Positions 32,938 to 40,861 of a DNA stretch of 64,000 nt are shown piece by piece. A model generated the notes under the pieces. The model had not been told where the DNA came from. It worked only from the letters and a program-made list of their open reading frames with translations, and did not search any database. The stretch comes from Methanospirillum hungatei. Its GTDB lineage: Archaea; Halobacteriota; Methanomicrobia; Methanomicrobiales; Methanospirillaceae. Within the stretch, counting starts at the first letter, position 1; every line of letters starts with the position of its first letter. A program made the position numbers and the translations under genes. The stretch is taken from NCBI RefSeq assembly GCF_019263745.1, contig NZ_CP077107.1:2046001-2110000 (forward strand). The letters are read 5' to 3'.

Positions 32938-34752
32938 GTGGGAAAAAAAGCAGTGAAAAAAAATAAAGACGCAGGGGATGTGCCCCATATCAGGACGCCG
33001 ATTGTCTGCGTTCTGGGACATGTTGATCATGGAAAAACATCCCTCCTTGATCGCATCCGGGGATCTTCAGTGGTTTCAGGTGAAGCGGGTGCAATCACAC
33101 AACATATAGGTGCGACAATAGTCCCGATAGACTCAATTACCAGCATGAGCGGGAGCATGAAGAGTCTGAACATCAGCATCCCAGGTCTCCTCTTTATTGA
33201 TACACCCGGTCATCATGCATTTACTACCCTCAGGGCTCGTGGTGGGGCACTAGCAGACATGGCAATCGTGGTTGTTGATATCACAGAAGGATTTCAACCA
33301 CAAACAATTGAAGCAATTCAAATCCTGCGTAATTGTAAGACACCATTTGTTGTTGCTGCAACAAAACTTGATAGAGTCCCTGGATGGCGATCAACAGAAA
33401 AATCTCCATTTCTAAAGAGTTTTGGAAACCAGAATGAACGGGTGACGCTTCTCATAGAGACTAAAGTTTATGACATTGTTGCAACCCTCGCTGAGCACGG
33501 TTTTTCTTCTGAACGGTTTGACCGTGTTTCTGATTTTGCGCGAAATTTAGCAATTGTTCCAGTCAGTGCACATACTGGTGAAGGAATTTCCGATCTCCTT
33601 ATGGTTCTTATCGGACTTGCTCAGCGCTACATGGAAGAAGCCCTGACCCTGACAGTTGACGGACCTGGAGCTGGAACTGTTCTTGAGGTAAAAGAAGAGA
33701 AGGGTCTTGGCGCTACTATTGATGTCATACTATTTGACGGGACAATCCGGGTAGGGGATGAAATTGCAATTGCTACTACTGACGGAGTTTCAACAACAAA
33801 AGTCAGATCTCTTCTTCAGCCGCGTCCCATGCAGGAGATACTTATTGAAGACAGATTTCTGCGAGTGAAAGAAGTTGTCGCTGCAGCAGGGGTAAAAGTG
33901 AGTGCCCCTGGTCTTGACCAGGTTATCGCAGGATCACCTGTCAGAGTTATCGGGGATGAGCCTGAGGATGTAAAAGCCAGCATTGCCAGAGAAATGACAG
34001 AAATCAATGTCACCCTCTCTCCTGAAGGTCTCATAATAAAAGCAGATACTATCGGTGCGCTTGAGGCATTATGTAAAGAGTTATCCGCGCATGAAATTCC
34101 GGTTATGAGAGCAGAGGTTGGTCCGGTAAGCAGGCATGACGTAATTGAGACCGAAACAATAAAAGATCCACTCTATCGTGTCCTGATAGCATTTAATACA
34201 CCGGTTCTTCCAGATGCACAGGATCTTTTAAAAGAACCTGCATATGCTGATATGATTCAGTTTTTTACCGGGAATGTCATCTACCATATTCTTGAGGATT
34301 ACCTTGAATGGAGAAATAACCTCAAGAGAATAATGGACCAGAAAAAGTTTGAAAAGATTATATTTCCAGCAAAACTTCTCATTCTGCCCGGATGTGTTTT
34401 CAGACAGAATAATCCTGCAGTTGTCGGTGTCAGAATCCTTTCTGGAACACTCCGGACCGGCGTAAATCTTGTAAAAAGAGATGGAAAAAAAGCGGGAACC
34501 CTGAAATCAATGCAGCTTCGAAAAGAGAATATTCAGGAGGCACACGCAGGGGATGAGGTTGCAATCTCCATTGAAGGCGCTACAGTGGGCAGACAATTTG
34601 ATGTTGAAGATGAATTGCTCGTTGGTATTCCTGAACGCCATGTAAAAGTGCTTGAAACTGAAATGCTCTCACACCTGAATGAAGATGCGAAGGAAGTTCT
34701 TGATGAGTATACCCGGTTGTTCAGACGAGACAATCCCTTCTGGGGGAAGTAG
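32938..34752 (+). CDS. infB: Translation initiation factor aIF5B (IF-2 homologue)
   Basis: A 604-residue translational GTPase. It has G1 GHVDHGKT (27-34), a switch II region DTPGHHAF and G4 TKLD. Domains II-IV follow, ending in the archaeal helix-rich C-terminus. It promotes subunit joining and initiator tRNA placement on the 70S ribosome. The start is GTG at 32938, preceded by GGTGGTGG (about 32922-32930). It has no bacterial N-terminal extension, consistent with the archaeal/eukaryal type. It is followed by rps6e after 126 bases. Confidence 0.95.
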   Translation: MGKKAVKKNKDAGDVPHIRTPIVCVLGHVDHGKTSLLDRIRGSSVVSGEAGAITQHIGATIVPIDSITSMSGSMKSLNISIPGLLFIDTPGHHAFTTLRARGGALADMAIVVVDITEGFQPQTIEAIQILRNCKTPFVVAATKLDRVPGWRSTEKSPFLKSFGNQNERVTLLIETKVYDIVATLAEHGFSSERFDRVSDFARNLAIVPVSAHTGEGISDLLMVLIGLAQRYMEEALTLTVDGPGAGTVLEVKEEKGLGATIDVILFDGTIRVGDEIAIATTDGVSTTKVRSLLQPRPMQEILIEDRFLRVKEVVAAAGVKVSAPGLDQVIAGSPVRVIGDEPEDVKASIAREMTEINVTLSPEGLIIKADTIGALEALCKELSAHEIPVMRAEVGPVSRHDVIETETIKDPLYRVLIAFNTPVLPDAQDLLKEPAYADMIQFFTGNVIYHILEDYLEWRNNLKRIMDQKKFEKIIFPAKLLILPGCVFRQNNPAVVGVRILSGTLRTGVNLVKRDGKKAGTLKSMQLRKENIQEAHAGDEVAISIEGATVGRQFDVEDELLVGIPERHVKVLETEMLSHLNEDAKEVLDEYTRLFRRDNPFWGK

Positions 34753-34835
34753 AATTAATAAGGATATTGGCTAACCTGTAAGGAGACTTCTCAGCAAAGC
34801 CTGAGTGATGGGTTCTTCGGATCGGACGATAATTA

Positions 34836-34867
34836 AAAATTTGCAACGATCGTTGAATTTAAAAATT
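34836..34867 (+). promoter_or_regulatory. Palindromic promoter element upstream of rps6e
   Basis: A perfect 12-bp palindrome, CAACGATCGTTG (34844-34855), is flanked by AAATT on one side and AATTT on the other, giving a nearly symmetric 23-base site. It sits 24-35 bases ahead of the rps6e start, between an AT-rich TATA-like stretch (34831-34840) and the predicted start. A repressor at this position would block transcription. Confidence 0.4.
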
Positions 34868-34878
34868 GGTGATAATAC

Positions 34879-35286
34879 ATGGTTGATTTTAAGGTAGTCC
34901 TTTCAGATCCGGCAACCGGCAAGGCATACAATATTGATGCCAGTGGCGCAGGAGCCGGTTCTTTTATAGGCAAGCGTATTGGCGATGAAATTGATGGCTC
35001 ATCTCTTGGGTTTGAGGGATATAAAATACAGATTACCGGTGCTTCTGACCGCAATGGAACTCCGGCAAGAAAAAGCCTTCCTATCGCCGGAAGACGGAAA
35101 GTTCTGATGGCTGGTGGCATCGGATTTCATCCACGAGTTGAGGGAGAACGCCGCAGAAAAATGGTCCGTGGAGCAGAAATTACCCAGGATTTTGTTCAGA
35201 TTAATGCAAAAGTTACCTCCCAGGGTTCAAAGAGCCTTGCAGCATACTTTGCACCACCGGAACCGGAAACTCCGGCAGCAGAATAA
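34879..35286 (+). CDS. rps6e: 30S ribosomal protein S6e (eS6)
   Basis: A 135-residue protein starting MVDFKVVLSDPATGKAY, with FIGKRIGDEIDGSSLGFEGY and ITGASDRNGTPARKSLPIAG, the eS6 hallmark. It belongs to the body of the archaeal small subunit. GGTGAT at 34868-34873 precedes the ATG. The C-terminal tail (YFAPPEPETPAAE) lacks the phosphorylated serine extension of eukaryotic S6, as usual in archaea. It is convergent with the next gene, with two bases between stops. Confidence 0.95.
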   Translation: MVDFKVVLSDPATGKAYNIDASGAGAGSFIGKRIGDEIDGSSLGFEGYKIQITGASDRNGTPARKSLPIAGRRKVLMAGGIGFHPRVEGERRRKMVRGAEITQDFVQINAKVTSQGSKSLAAYFAPPEPETPAAE

Positions 35287-35288
35287 CT

Positions 35289-35753
35289 TCAATCTTTTTT
35301 AAGTAACGCCTGTTTAAGAGAGGGTAACAGGTCTTTCACATCGATATCATACATTTTAGCAACAATTACCAATGCTGCTTCAGGTCTGATATTACCATCA
35401 AAATTATCTGATTTTACCTGATTCATCTGTGCAATTATCTCCTCAGGCTCTTTTCTGGCATATCTGGTGATCCGATCCAAAAGCTGTTCAAATGGATCAT
35501 GCGCGTCAAATATTGATGAAGATGGTTTATAACCGATAGGAATCTGGACTTCTGCAAGATCAAAGAGAGGAAAATACATATCACCATCAGTACCCAGGAG
35601 CTGTTGTTCAATTCCACGATGGATGAGAAGATCAACCTGTTCACGGGTCATCCATCGCCTGTCAAAGAAATAATAGTAAATTAATTCACTTTTTCCAAGT
35701 TTTTGAACTCTGCTGTGATAAAATGGAGCTGCTAACGCTGTTTTAAGTGTCAT
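35289..35753 (-). CDS. DUF2240 family protein
   Basis: A 154-residue protein resembling the archaeal DUF2240 family. It opens with TLKTALAAPFYHSRVQKLGK and a winged-helix-like segment (MTREQVDLLIHRGIEQQLL). An acidic helical second half (DPFEQLLDRITRYARKEPEE) and a short helix ending QALLKKD follow. The role is unknown. Some members are thought to bind nucleic acid because of the HTH-like first half. It is monocistronic and not obviously linked to its ribosomal neighbours. Confidence 0.7.
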   Translation of the reverse strand: MTLKTALAAPFYHSRVQKLGKSELIYYYFFDRRWMTREQVDLLIHRGIEQQLLGTDGDMYFPLFDLAEVQIPIGYKPSSSIFDAHDPFEQLLDRITRYARKEPEEIIAQMNQVKSDNFDGNIRPEAALVIVAKMYDIDVKDLLPSLKQALLKKD

Positions 35754-35938
35754 ACCCGGATACCAGAAATAATCAGTCCTCTATCTATTGCAATTGTATA
35801 TTCATCACACTTTTTATGTGCAAAACGTTTAGAAATTGAATATACCAGATGGAAAAATAATGTATCAAAAAATTTTCAGAGTAGTATCTAATTAAAAAAA
35901 CTCAGGTAATCAATCTGATTTACAGAAAAATAAAAAAA

Positions 35939-36316
35939 TTATTCAATCAGAACGGCATTAATAATGCCATGCTGACCTGGTCTGCTGGTAATTCGTGCAC
36001 GGCCCAGTTCAGTTCTGATGATTGCACCGCGGGTGAGAAGGTTACGCCGGACATAGTTCGGATTGGCTGCATTCTCTTCTACAGTCTCAATCTTTACTTT
36101 CTTGGTTTCGCCGGTTTTTACATTGCTGATTGCAGCATATTCGCACCGAAGTGCCCGGACCTTGTTATTCCCGCCATATGTACGGGATATTTTTCTCCGG
36201 TCAATACCAATATGGGTTTCAGCTGGAGCTGACCCGATCTCCCTTCGTCTTTTTCCCCGGGATGGGCTGTACCTGCCCCCGGTTGATTTTCGAACAGAAC
36301 GTCCTTGCCATTGCAT
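35939..36316 (-). CDS. rps8e: 30S ribosomal protein S8e (eS8)
   Basis: A 125-residue protein with the eS8 start MQWQGRSVRKSTGGRYSPSR, a KKRRE-like basic segment (GKRRREIGSAPAETHIG) and the LTRGAIIRTELGRARITSRP core. It is an archaeal/eukaryal small-subunit protein. The mRNA leader carries a strong hairpin. It is transcribed alone, between DUF2240 and hypB on the same strand. Confidence 0.95.
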   Translation of the reverse strand: MQWQGRSVRKSTGGRYSPSRGKRRREIGSAPAETHIGIDRRKISRTYGGNNKVRALRCEYAAISNVKTGETKKVKIETVEENAANPNYVRRNLLTRGAIIRTELGRARITSRPGQHGIINAVLIE

Positions 36317-36338
36317 AATATCTCATCCTCAAGTATCA

Positions 36339-36366
36339 TTTACCCGGAGTGGGAGAGCCGGGTAAA
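36339..36366 (-). promoter_or_regulatory. 9-bp hairpin in the rps8e leader
   Basis: TTTACCCGG (36339-36347) and CCGGGTAAA (36358-36366) form a perfect 9-bp stem with a 10-base loop, reading CTCTCCCACT in the transcript sense. It lies 23-50 bases ahead of the start codon and about 10 bases into the predicted mRNA. This suggests a protein-binding control site, possibly for S8e itself. Confidence 0.5.
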
Positions 36367-36396
36367 CCACGGAGTCTTATACATATCCCCCGCGCC

Positions 36397-36409
36397 AGTA
36401 TATAAGATT
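36397..36409 (-). promoter_or_regulatory. TATA-box promoter of rps8e
   Basis: AATCTTATATACT on the minus strand predicts initiation near 36376. It sits in the short gap just after the hypB stop codon. Confidence 0.45.
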
Positions 36410-36413
36410 CCGC

Positions 36414-37061
36414 TTAGGAGAGGATCTCATCAATCAGGGGATCGATTCCCTCACCTGTCTTCATATTCGTTCTGAAGATCTTCATAGAAGGATTGTACCG
36501 GCGCATATCCTGTTCCATCCTGTTCAGGTCGGCTCCCACTGCGTCTGCGAGATCAATCTTATTCAAAACTCCAATGGAACAGCCCCGGAACATCATCGGA
36601 TGTTTATTAACAACATCATCACCCTCTGTAGAGGAGACCACAACAATTCGTTTCTCTGCACCAAGCTCAAAATCAGTTGGACACACCATATTTCCGACAT
36701 TTTCTATGAACAGAATATTCACACCATCTAGTGGAAGGTGGTCAAGTGCATGTTCTATCATGTGTGCATCAAGGTGACATTCTTTCCCGGTATTCACATT
36801 TTCAGCTGGAATGCCAAGAGCAATTATTCGTTGAAAATCATCATCACCATATACATCACCAGCAATTGCTGCAGCATGCATACCCCTGTCTTTTAATTTG
36901 GGTACAACTTTTTCTATCAAAGCTGTCTTTCCAGATCCGATTCCTCCTAGCAGATCAAAGGCCCTGACACCATGAGCATGAAGGTGCGCGGCATTCGCAT
37001 CAGCCAGTTTCTTATTTGTTGAAAAAATATCTTTCTCAATGGAGATATCGATATGATGCAT
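36414..37061 (-). CDS. hypB: Hydrogenase nickel incorporation GTPase HypB
   Basis: A 215-residue SIMIBI-class GTPase. The P-loop is GGIGSGKT (39-46). The metal-binding ECHLDA is near 105, followed by ENVGNMVCPTDF, SSTEGDD and NKIDLADA (G4). HypB delivers nickel to the [NiFe]-hydrogenase large subunit with HypA. There is no long N-terminal histidine stretch, only HH at 2-3. hypA is not adjacent. hypF is at 11.4 kb, so the maturation genes are scattered here. Confidence 0.95.
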   Translation of the reverse strand: MHHIDISIEKDIFSTNKKLADANAAHLHAHGVRAFDLLGGIGSGKTALIEKVVPKLKDRGMHAAAIAGDVYGDDDFQRIIALGIPAENVNTGKECHLDAHMIEHALDHLPLDGVNILFIENVGNMVCPTDFELGAEKRIVVVSSTEGDDVVNKHPMMFRGCSIGVLNKIDLADAVGADLNRMEQDMRRYNPSMKIFRTNMKTGEGIDPLIDEILS

Positions 37062-37116
37062 ACCATAGCATCTCTCCCGCTGGTACTTTATAGGTTCAGA
37101 TTGCAGATCTGTGATG

Positions 37117-37398
37117 ATGGATAAGGGAGTAATACTCTATCCCTGTTACTTTGACAGTGAGCTCATGCGGTCAGAGGGGCGCAGAGTCTCCCGTGAGACT
37201 GGCGTCGCTCAACCTGAACCTGGAGACATTGAACGTATTTTAAAAACCAGTCATATCCCATACACCCGGGAGGCAAAGTCCCATCCCGCATATTGGTGGA
37301 AACACCAGGGGAGATTTGTAGTGGAATATGCAGGTTCGAAACGGGAACTCATTCGTCTCATTACTACTTCACTAAAAAATTCCGGTAAAAAGGTTTGA
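37117..37398 (+). CDS. srp19: Signal recognition particle protein SRP19
   Basis: A protein of about 93 residues with the SRP19/Sec65 pattern VILYPCYFDSELMRSEGRRV, then ILKTSHIPYTREAKSHPAYWW. It binds the tips of helices 6 and 8 of 7S RNA and lets SRP54 assemble. Three candidate starts lie in a row (GTG 37111, ATG 37114, ATG 37117), and no Shine-Dalgarno sequence decides between them. The next gene begins one base after its stop, so the two are co-transcribed. Confidence 0.9.
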   Translation: MDKGVILYPCYFDSELMRSEGRRVSRETGVAQPEPGDIERILKTSHIPYTREAKSHPAYWWKHQGRFVVEYAGSKRELIRLITTSLKNSGKKV

Positions 37399-37399
37399 A

Positions 37400-38050
37400 A
37401 TGTACGATTTTCACACCCATACGCTGCTTTCAGATGGAGACCTGCTCCCAACCGAACTCCTTCGAAGAATGCAGGTTTTAGGATACACGGTAGTTGCAAT
37501 AACAGATCACGTTGATAAGAGCAATATTCATGAAACCTTATCTGCAGTAAACCGGGTAGCAGGATCAGCCCGGGAGATGGGAATAAAGCTTCTTACCGGA
37601 GTTGAAATTACACATGTTCCACCTGGAGAAATTTCAGAACTTGCCCGTTTTGCAAAAGAGAATGGGGCCGATATTGTAGTTGTGCATGGAGAATCTCCAG
37701 TGGAACCTGTCATGCCAGGAACAAATCATGCTGCGGTCTCTTGTCCTCACGTTGATATTCTCGCCCATCCAGGGCTCATATCAGAAGAAGATGCACAATT
37801 GGCTAAACAACATAAGGTTGCCTTAGAGATTACAGCCAGGGGTGGCCATAACCGGACAAATGGTCATGTGGTTCGTATCGCAGATAAAACAGGATGCCTG
37901 CTGGTTGTTGATTCAGATGCCCATCATCCTGGTGACCTGATGTCAGCCCGGGATCGTGTGGTAATTTCATCAGGTGCCGGAATATCAAATGAAAAACTTG
38001 AATTACTCCTCTCCACGGAGAGAAATGAATTCTATCAACGGTTTACGTAA
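37400..38050 (+). CDS. PHP-family phosphoesterase
   Basis: A 216-residue PHP-domain hydrolase with metal ligands in FHTHTLLSDGD (4-14), ITDHVDKSN, VEITHVPPGE, VVHGESPVEP, DILAHPG and VDSDAHHPGD. Members are annotated as histidinol-phosphate phosphatase-like, but the archaeal substrate is not established. Histidine biosynthesis is one possibility, and RNA or nucleotide phosphate cleavage another. It starts one base after srp19. Confidence 0.8.
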   Translation: MYDFHTHTLLSDGDLLPTELLRRMQVLGYTVVAITDHVDKSNIHETLSAVNRVAGSAREMGIKLLTGVEITHVPPGEISELARFAKENGADIVVVHGESPVEPVMPGTNHAAVSCPHVDILAHPGLISEEDAQLAKQHKVALEITARGGHNRTNGHVVRIADKTGCLLVVDSDAHHPGDLMSARDRVVISSGAGISNEKLELLLSTERNEFYQRFT

Positions 38051-38090
38051 TACTTAATAATTGCCATAAATGTTAAATACTTCTTATTTG

Positions 38091-38103
38091 CACATATATA
38101 GGT
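38091..38103 (+). promoter_or_regulatory. TATA-box promoter of gar1-tfb
   Basis: CACATATATAGG predicts a start near 38123, about 30 bases ahead of the gar1 start codon. Confidence 0.4.
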
Positions 38104-38154
38104 TGCTTATCTTATCTCCGGTGGGGGGATACAGGCATTTTTGGGGGCGATGCA

Positions 38155-38385
38155 TTGGTACGGGCTATTGGACGAGTTAAAAGTAAATTTGGTCATCACA
38201 TTCTGATTGTTGAATGTGATGCTGCGAAACTTCCCCGCCTGTACAGCAAAGTTCTTGATAAACGATGGAAACCAGTGGGGAAGCTTATCGATATTTTCGG
38301 TAATGTCAATTCACCGTATGCAGCGGTTTTAACCAATATCGAGGAGCCTTCACGCCTTATTGGCGAAAAGCTCTTTATTAAATAG
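38155..38385 (+). CDS. gar1: H/ACA ribonucleoprotein subunit Gar1
   Basis: A 76-residue beta-barrel protein with [40 protein letters not shown] and SPYAAVLTN, the Gar1 core. It helps the Cbf5-Nop10-L7Ae H/ACA particle turn over during RNA-guided pseudouridylation. The start appears to be TTG at 38155; an ATG at 38151 is out of frame. The next gene, tfb, begins 8 bases downstream, a conserved archaeal pairing. Confidence 0.88.
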   Translation: MVRAIGRVKSKFGHHILIVECDAAKLPRLYSKVLDKRWKPVGKLIDIFGNVNSPYAAVLTNIEEPSRLIGEKLFIK

Positions 38386-38393
38386 AGGAAAGA

Positions 38394-39407
38394 ATGTCAG
38401 AAGAGATAGAGAAACTCCGGACCCTTCAAAAGGAACGTGAAGCCTTAAAGAACAGGCTGACCGGGAAGGTAGTTGAGAAACAGAAAAAAATTGAGAACCA
38501 GACCGAATCTCAATGTCCAGAGTGTGGCAGCCGACAGCTTGTTCATGATTACGAACGGGCAGAGTTGGTTTGTCAGCAATGTGGTCTGGTTATTGATGCC
38601 GAATTTATCGACCGTGGTCCGGAATGGCGTGCTTTTGACCATGATCAGCGGATGAAGAGATCCCGTGTCGGTGCACCAATGACCTTTACTATCCACGATA
38701 AAGGTCTCTCAACCATGATTGACTGGAGAAACCGGGACAGTTATGGAAGAGCAATATCATCAAAAAATCGTGCTCAACTCTACCGTCTAAGAAAATGGCA
38801 ACGTCGTATCAGGGTTAGCAATGCAACAGAACGTAACCTAGCATTTGCATTATCTGAACTTGACCGGATGGCTTCAGCTCTTGGTCTGCCGAGAAATGTC
38901 AGGGAGACTGCAGCAGTTGTATACCGTGACGCAGTTGATAAAAACCTCATTCGGGGTCGGAGTATTGAAGGAGTTGCAGCAGCCGCATTATATGCTGCAT
39001 GTCGTCAGTGTAGTGTTCCAAGAACACTTGATGAGATTGCAGAAGTATCACGAGTATCAAGGAAAGAGATTGGACGAACCTACCGGTTCATATCCCGTGA
39101 ACTTGGATTAAAGCTTCTGCCTACTTCCCCGATTGACTATGTTCCCCGGTTCTGTTCAGGACTTCAACTGAAAGGAGAAGTACAAAGCAGGGCAGTGGAG
39201 ATCCTGAGACAAGCAGGTGAGCGAGAGCTGACCTCTGGTAGAGGGCCAACCGGAGTTGCAGCAGCTGCCATATACATCTCTTCTATTCTTGGCGGCGAGC
39301 GAAGAACACAGCGTGAAGTTGCAGAAGTTGCCGGTGTGACTGAAGTCACCATCAGAAACCGGTATAAAGAACTGGCAGAAAAATTAGATATCGAGATCAT
39401 TCTCTGA
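38394..39407 (+). CDS. tfb: Transcription initiation factor TFB (TFIIB)
   Basis: A 337-residue TFIIB homologue. The N-terminal zinc ribbon has CPEC (41-44) and CQQC (60-63). The B-reader/linker follows ([20 protein letters not shown]), then two cyclin-like repeats, with a recognition helix in the second ([20 protein letters not shown]). TFB recruits RNA polymerase to TBP-bound promoters and reads the BRE. GAGGAAAG at 38385-38392 precedes the ATG. A tRNA-Ala gene starts 10 bases after the stop. Confidence 0.97.
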   Translation: MSEEIEKLRTLQKEREALKNRLTGKVVEKQKKIENQTESQCPECGSRQLVHDYERAELVCQQCGLVIDAEFIDRGPEWRAFDHDQRMKRSRVGAPMTFTIHDKGLSTMIDWRNRDSYGRAISSKNRAQLYRLRKWQRRIRVSNATERNLAFALSELDRMASALGLPRNVRETAAVVYRDAVDKNLIRGRSIEGVAAAALYAACRQCSVPRTLDEIAEVSRVSRKEIGRTYRFISRELGLKLLPTSPIDYVPRFCSGLQLKGEVQSRAVEILRQAGERELTSGRGPTGVAAAAIYISSILGGERRTQREVAEVAGVTEVTIRNRYKELAEKLDIEIIL

Positions 39408-39417
39408 TCTCATTTTT

Positions 39418-39489
39418 GGGCTCGTAGATCAGTGGGAGATCGCTGTGTTCGCAACGCAGAGGCCGCGGGTTCAAATCCCGCCGGGTCCA
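39418..39489 (+). tRNA. tRNA-Ala (CGC)
   Basis: A 72-base cloverleaf. The acceptor stem GGGCTCG/CGGGTCC contains the G3-U70 pair that defines alanine identity. The anticodon loop TTCGCAA gives CGC, reading GCG codons. The T-arm is GCGGG-TTCAAAT-CCCGC. CCA is not encoded. It starts 10 bases after the tfb stop and is followed by a T5 run at 39497-39501. No separate promoter is evident. Confidence 0.95.
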
Positions 39490-39508
39490 TAAAACCTTTT
39501 TAAAGAAT

Positions 39509-40654
39509 TTACTTCACCAGTGCCTGACTCACCATGCAGTCCAGGCTGATGATGCTCCGTAGTGTTCCTGGCAGGACATGATTTTGCATACCCTCAATCC
39601 CCATGACTGAGAAGTATAAATAGACTGTTCCATCTTCCTCAATTATTTCCGGATCCATAAGCCATACACCAGGTTCAGTCGTCTCTAACACCTGAACTGG
39701 CTCATACTGAGAAAAGTCAAGACCATCATCAGATACAGTAAAGAAGATCCGTTGGCCTTTAGACTTCGGGGTAGTATCAACGTAAAAGATACCAGTTTTT
39801 TCATCAGGAAGAAGTAAAACAGTTGGGTCAGTTCCATACTTTAATCGGGTTCCATCCTCATGTTCCCAGGATACTCCCATATCTTCTGAAATAGCACTCT
39901 GAATCCCAATTCCCGGATTGTGATAATAAATCCTGATTGTTCCATCAGCATACATAATTCCTGCCGGAACCGAAGGATAATCAGGTGAACCGGATTTTTG
40001 TTCACTTTGAACGGTGATAGGTTCTTCACCTGAAAACATTACTCCATCTGGTGATGAAGCAGAATAGAGTGAATGTTGATTCCCGGACGTTTGCCGATAA
40101 ACCATACGGTAACTCCCATCAGGGAGAGAAAACACCCATGGCTCAGTCCTGAATACTGTACCCTTTAACGGAACAGAGAGACATGCATCAGTCTTTTTAT
40201 CCCAGTGGATGCCGTCAGAGGATTCCATACACAATATCCCCTCTTCCCATCCACTATAGTACGCCATCATGGTACCATCATCCAGAGTGAGAAGGTCAAA
40301 TGATGTTCCATCGAGATCAGATGGTTCAGGTGTCCCGACACATTCCCCAATCCTGACCATAGCTGGAATCTGCAACCGATCAGAATAGACAAAAGAAAAA
40401 GAGATCGTGGATTTTTCACCAGACTTCACGGATATATTCTGAGTCTGCGAAAAGAATCCCTCTGGAGACACCTGTATCAGGTGGTTGCCGGCATCAATAT
40501 CTGATAATGTAAGTGGTGTTACTCCTGCATACACCATATCTAAGTAAACTGGCACTGAGGGAATATCAGCAGTCACCTCTATTGTTCCGGATTCCGCTAC
40601 TGTAGGAACCATGATGAAAAGAAGGGCAGGAACTATCAGCAGCAGAATCTTCAT
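39509..40654 (-). CDS. Secreted PEGA / beta-propeller protein
   Basis: A 381-residue exported protein. A signal peptide (MKILLLIVPALLFIMVPTVA) is followed by one PEGA domain (about 22-90: GTIEVTADIPSVPVYLDMVY). Residues 105-375 then form repeated strands such as GTMMAYYSGWEEGILCMESS, GSYRMVYRQTS and GTIRIYYHNPGIGIQSAISE. These look like the blades of a five-bladed propeller of glycosidase (GH43/GH32-like) or sialidase type. Catalytic acids cannot be assigned, so carbohydrate binding or hydrolysis is only a possibility. It stands alone, convergent with the tRNA-Ala gene. Confidence 0.7.
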   Translation of the reverse strand: MKILLLIVPALLFIMVPTVAESGTIEVTADIPSVPVYLDMVYAGVTPLTLSDIDAGNHLIQVSPEGFFSQTQNISVKSGEKSTISFSFVYSDRLQIPAMVRIGECVGTPEPSDLDGTSFDLLTLDDGTMMAYYSGWEEGILCMESSDGIHWDKKTDACLSVPLKGTVFRTEPWVFSLPDGSYRMVYRQTSGNQHSLYSASSPDGVMFSGEEPITVQSEQKSGSPDYPSVPAGIMYADGTIRIYYHNPGIGIQSAISEDMGVSWEHEDGTRLKYGTDPTVLLLPDEKTGIFYVDTTPKSKGQRIFFTVSDDGLDFSQYEPVQVLETTEPGVWLMDPEIIEEDGTVYLYFSVMGIEGMQNHVLPGTLRSIISLDCMVSQALVK

Positions 40655-40818
40655 AACTTGAGATCTGTCAGATAGAGATATCTATTTTCGGTTATCCTGA
40701 TCCAGTCATCATTCAAAAACTCTCTGGTTTCATGCGGTTTTTTAGACTCTCATAAGCTTCGCATACAAGTGGTATAAGCCCACAAAGAAATCTCCAATTA
40801 ATCCATGAAACATCACAT

Positions 40819-40828
40819 ACTTATAAGG
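40819..40828 (+). promoter_or_regulatory. TATA-box promoter of the secreted subtilase
   Basis: ACTTATAAGG predicts initiation at about 40850. This leaves a leader of roughly ten bases for a TTG start at 40862, or an essentially leaderless mRNA for a GTG start at 40853. Confidence 0.4.
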
Positions 40829-40861
40829 CGCCGCATAATCTCCTAGTATCAGGTGAACTCA

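Noticed and set aside
37696-37707. TCCAGTGGAACC in the PHP gene as another ORB
   Set aside because: It lacks the GGGG string and lies inside a conserved coding sequence.
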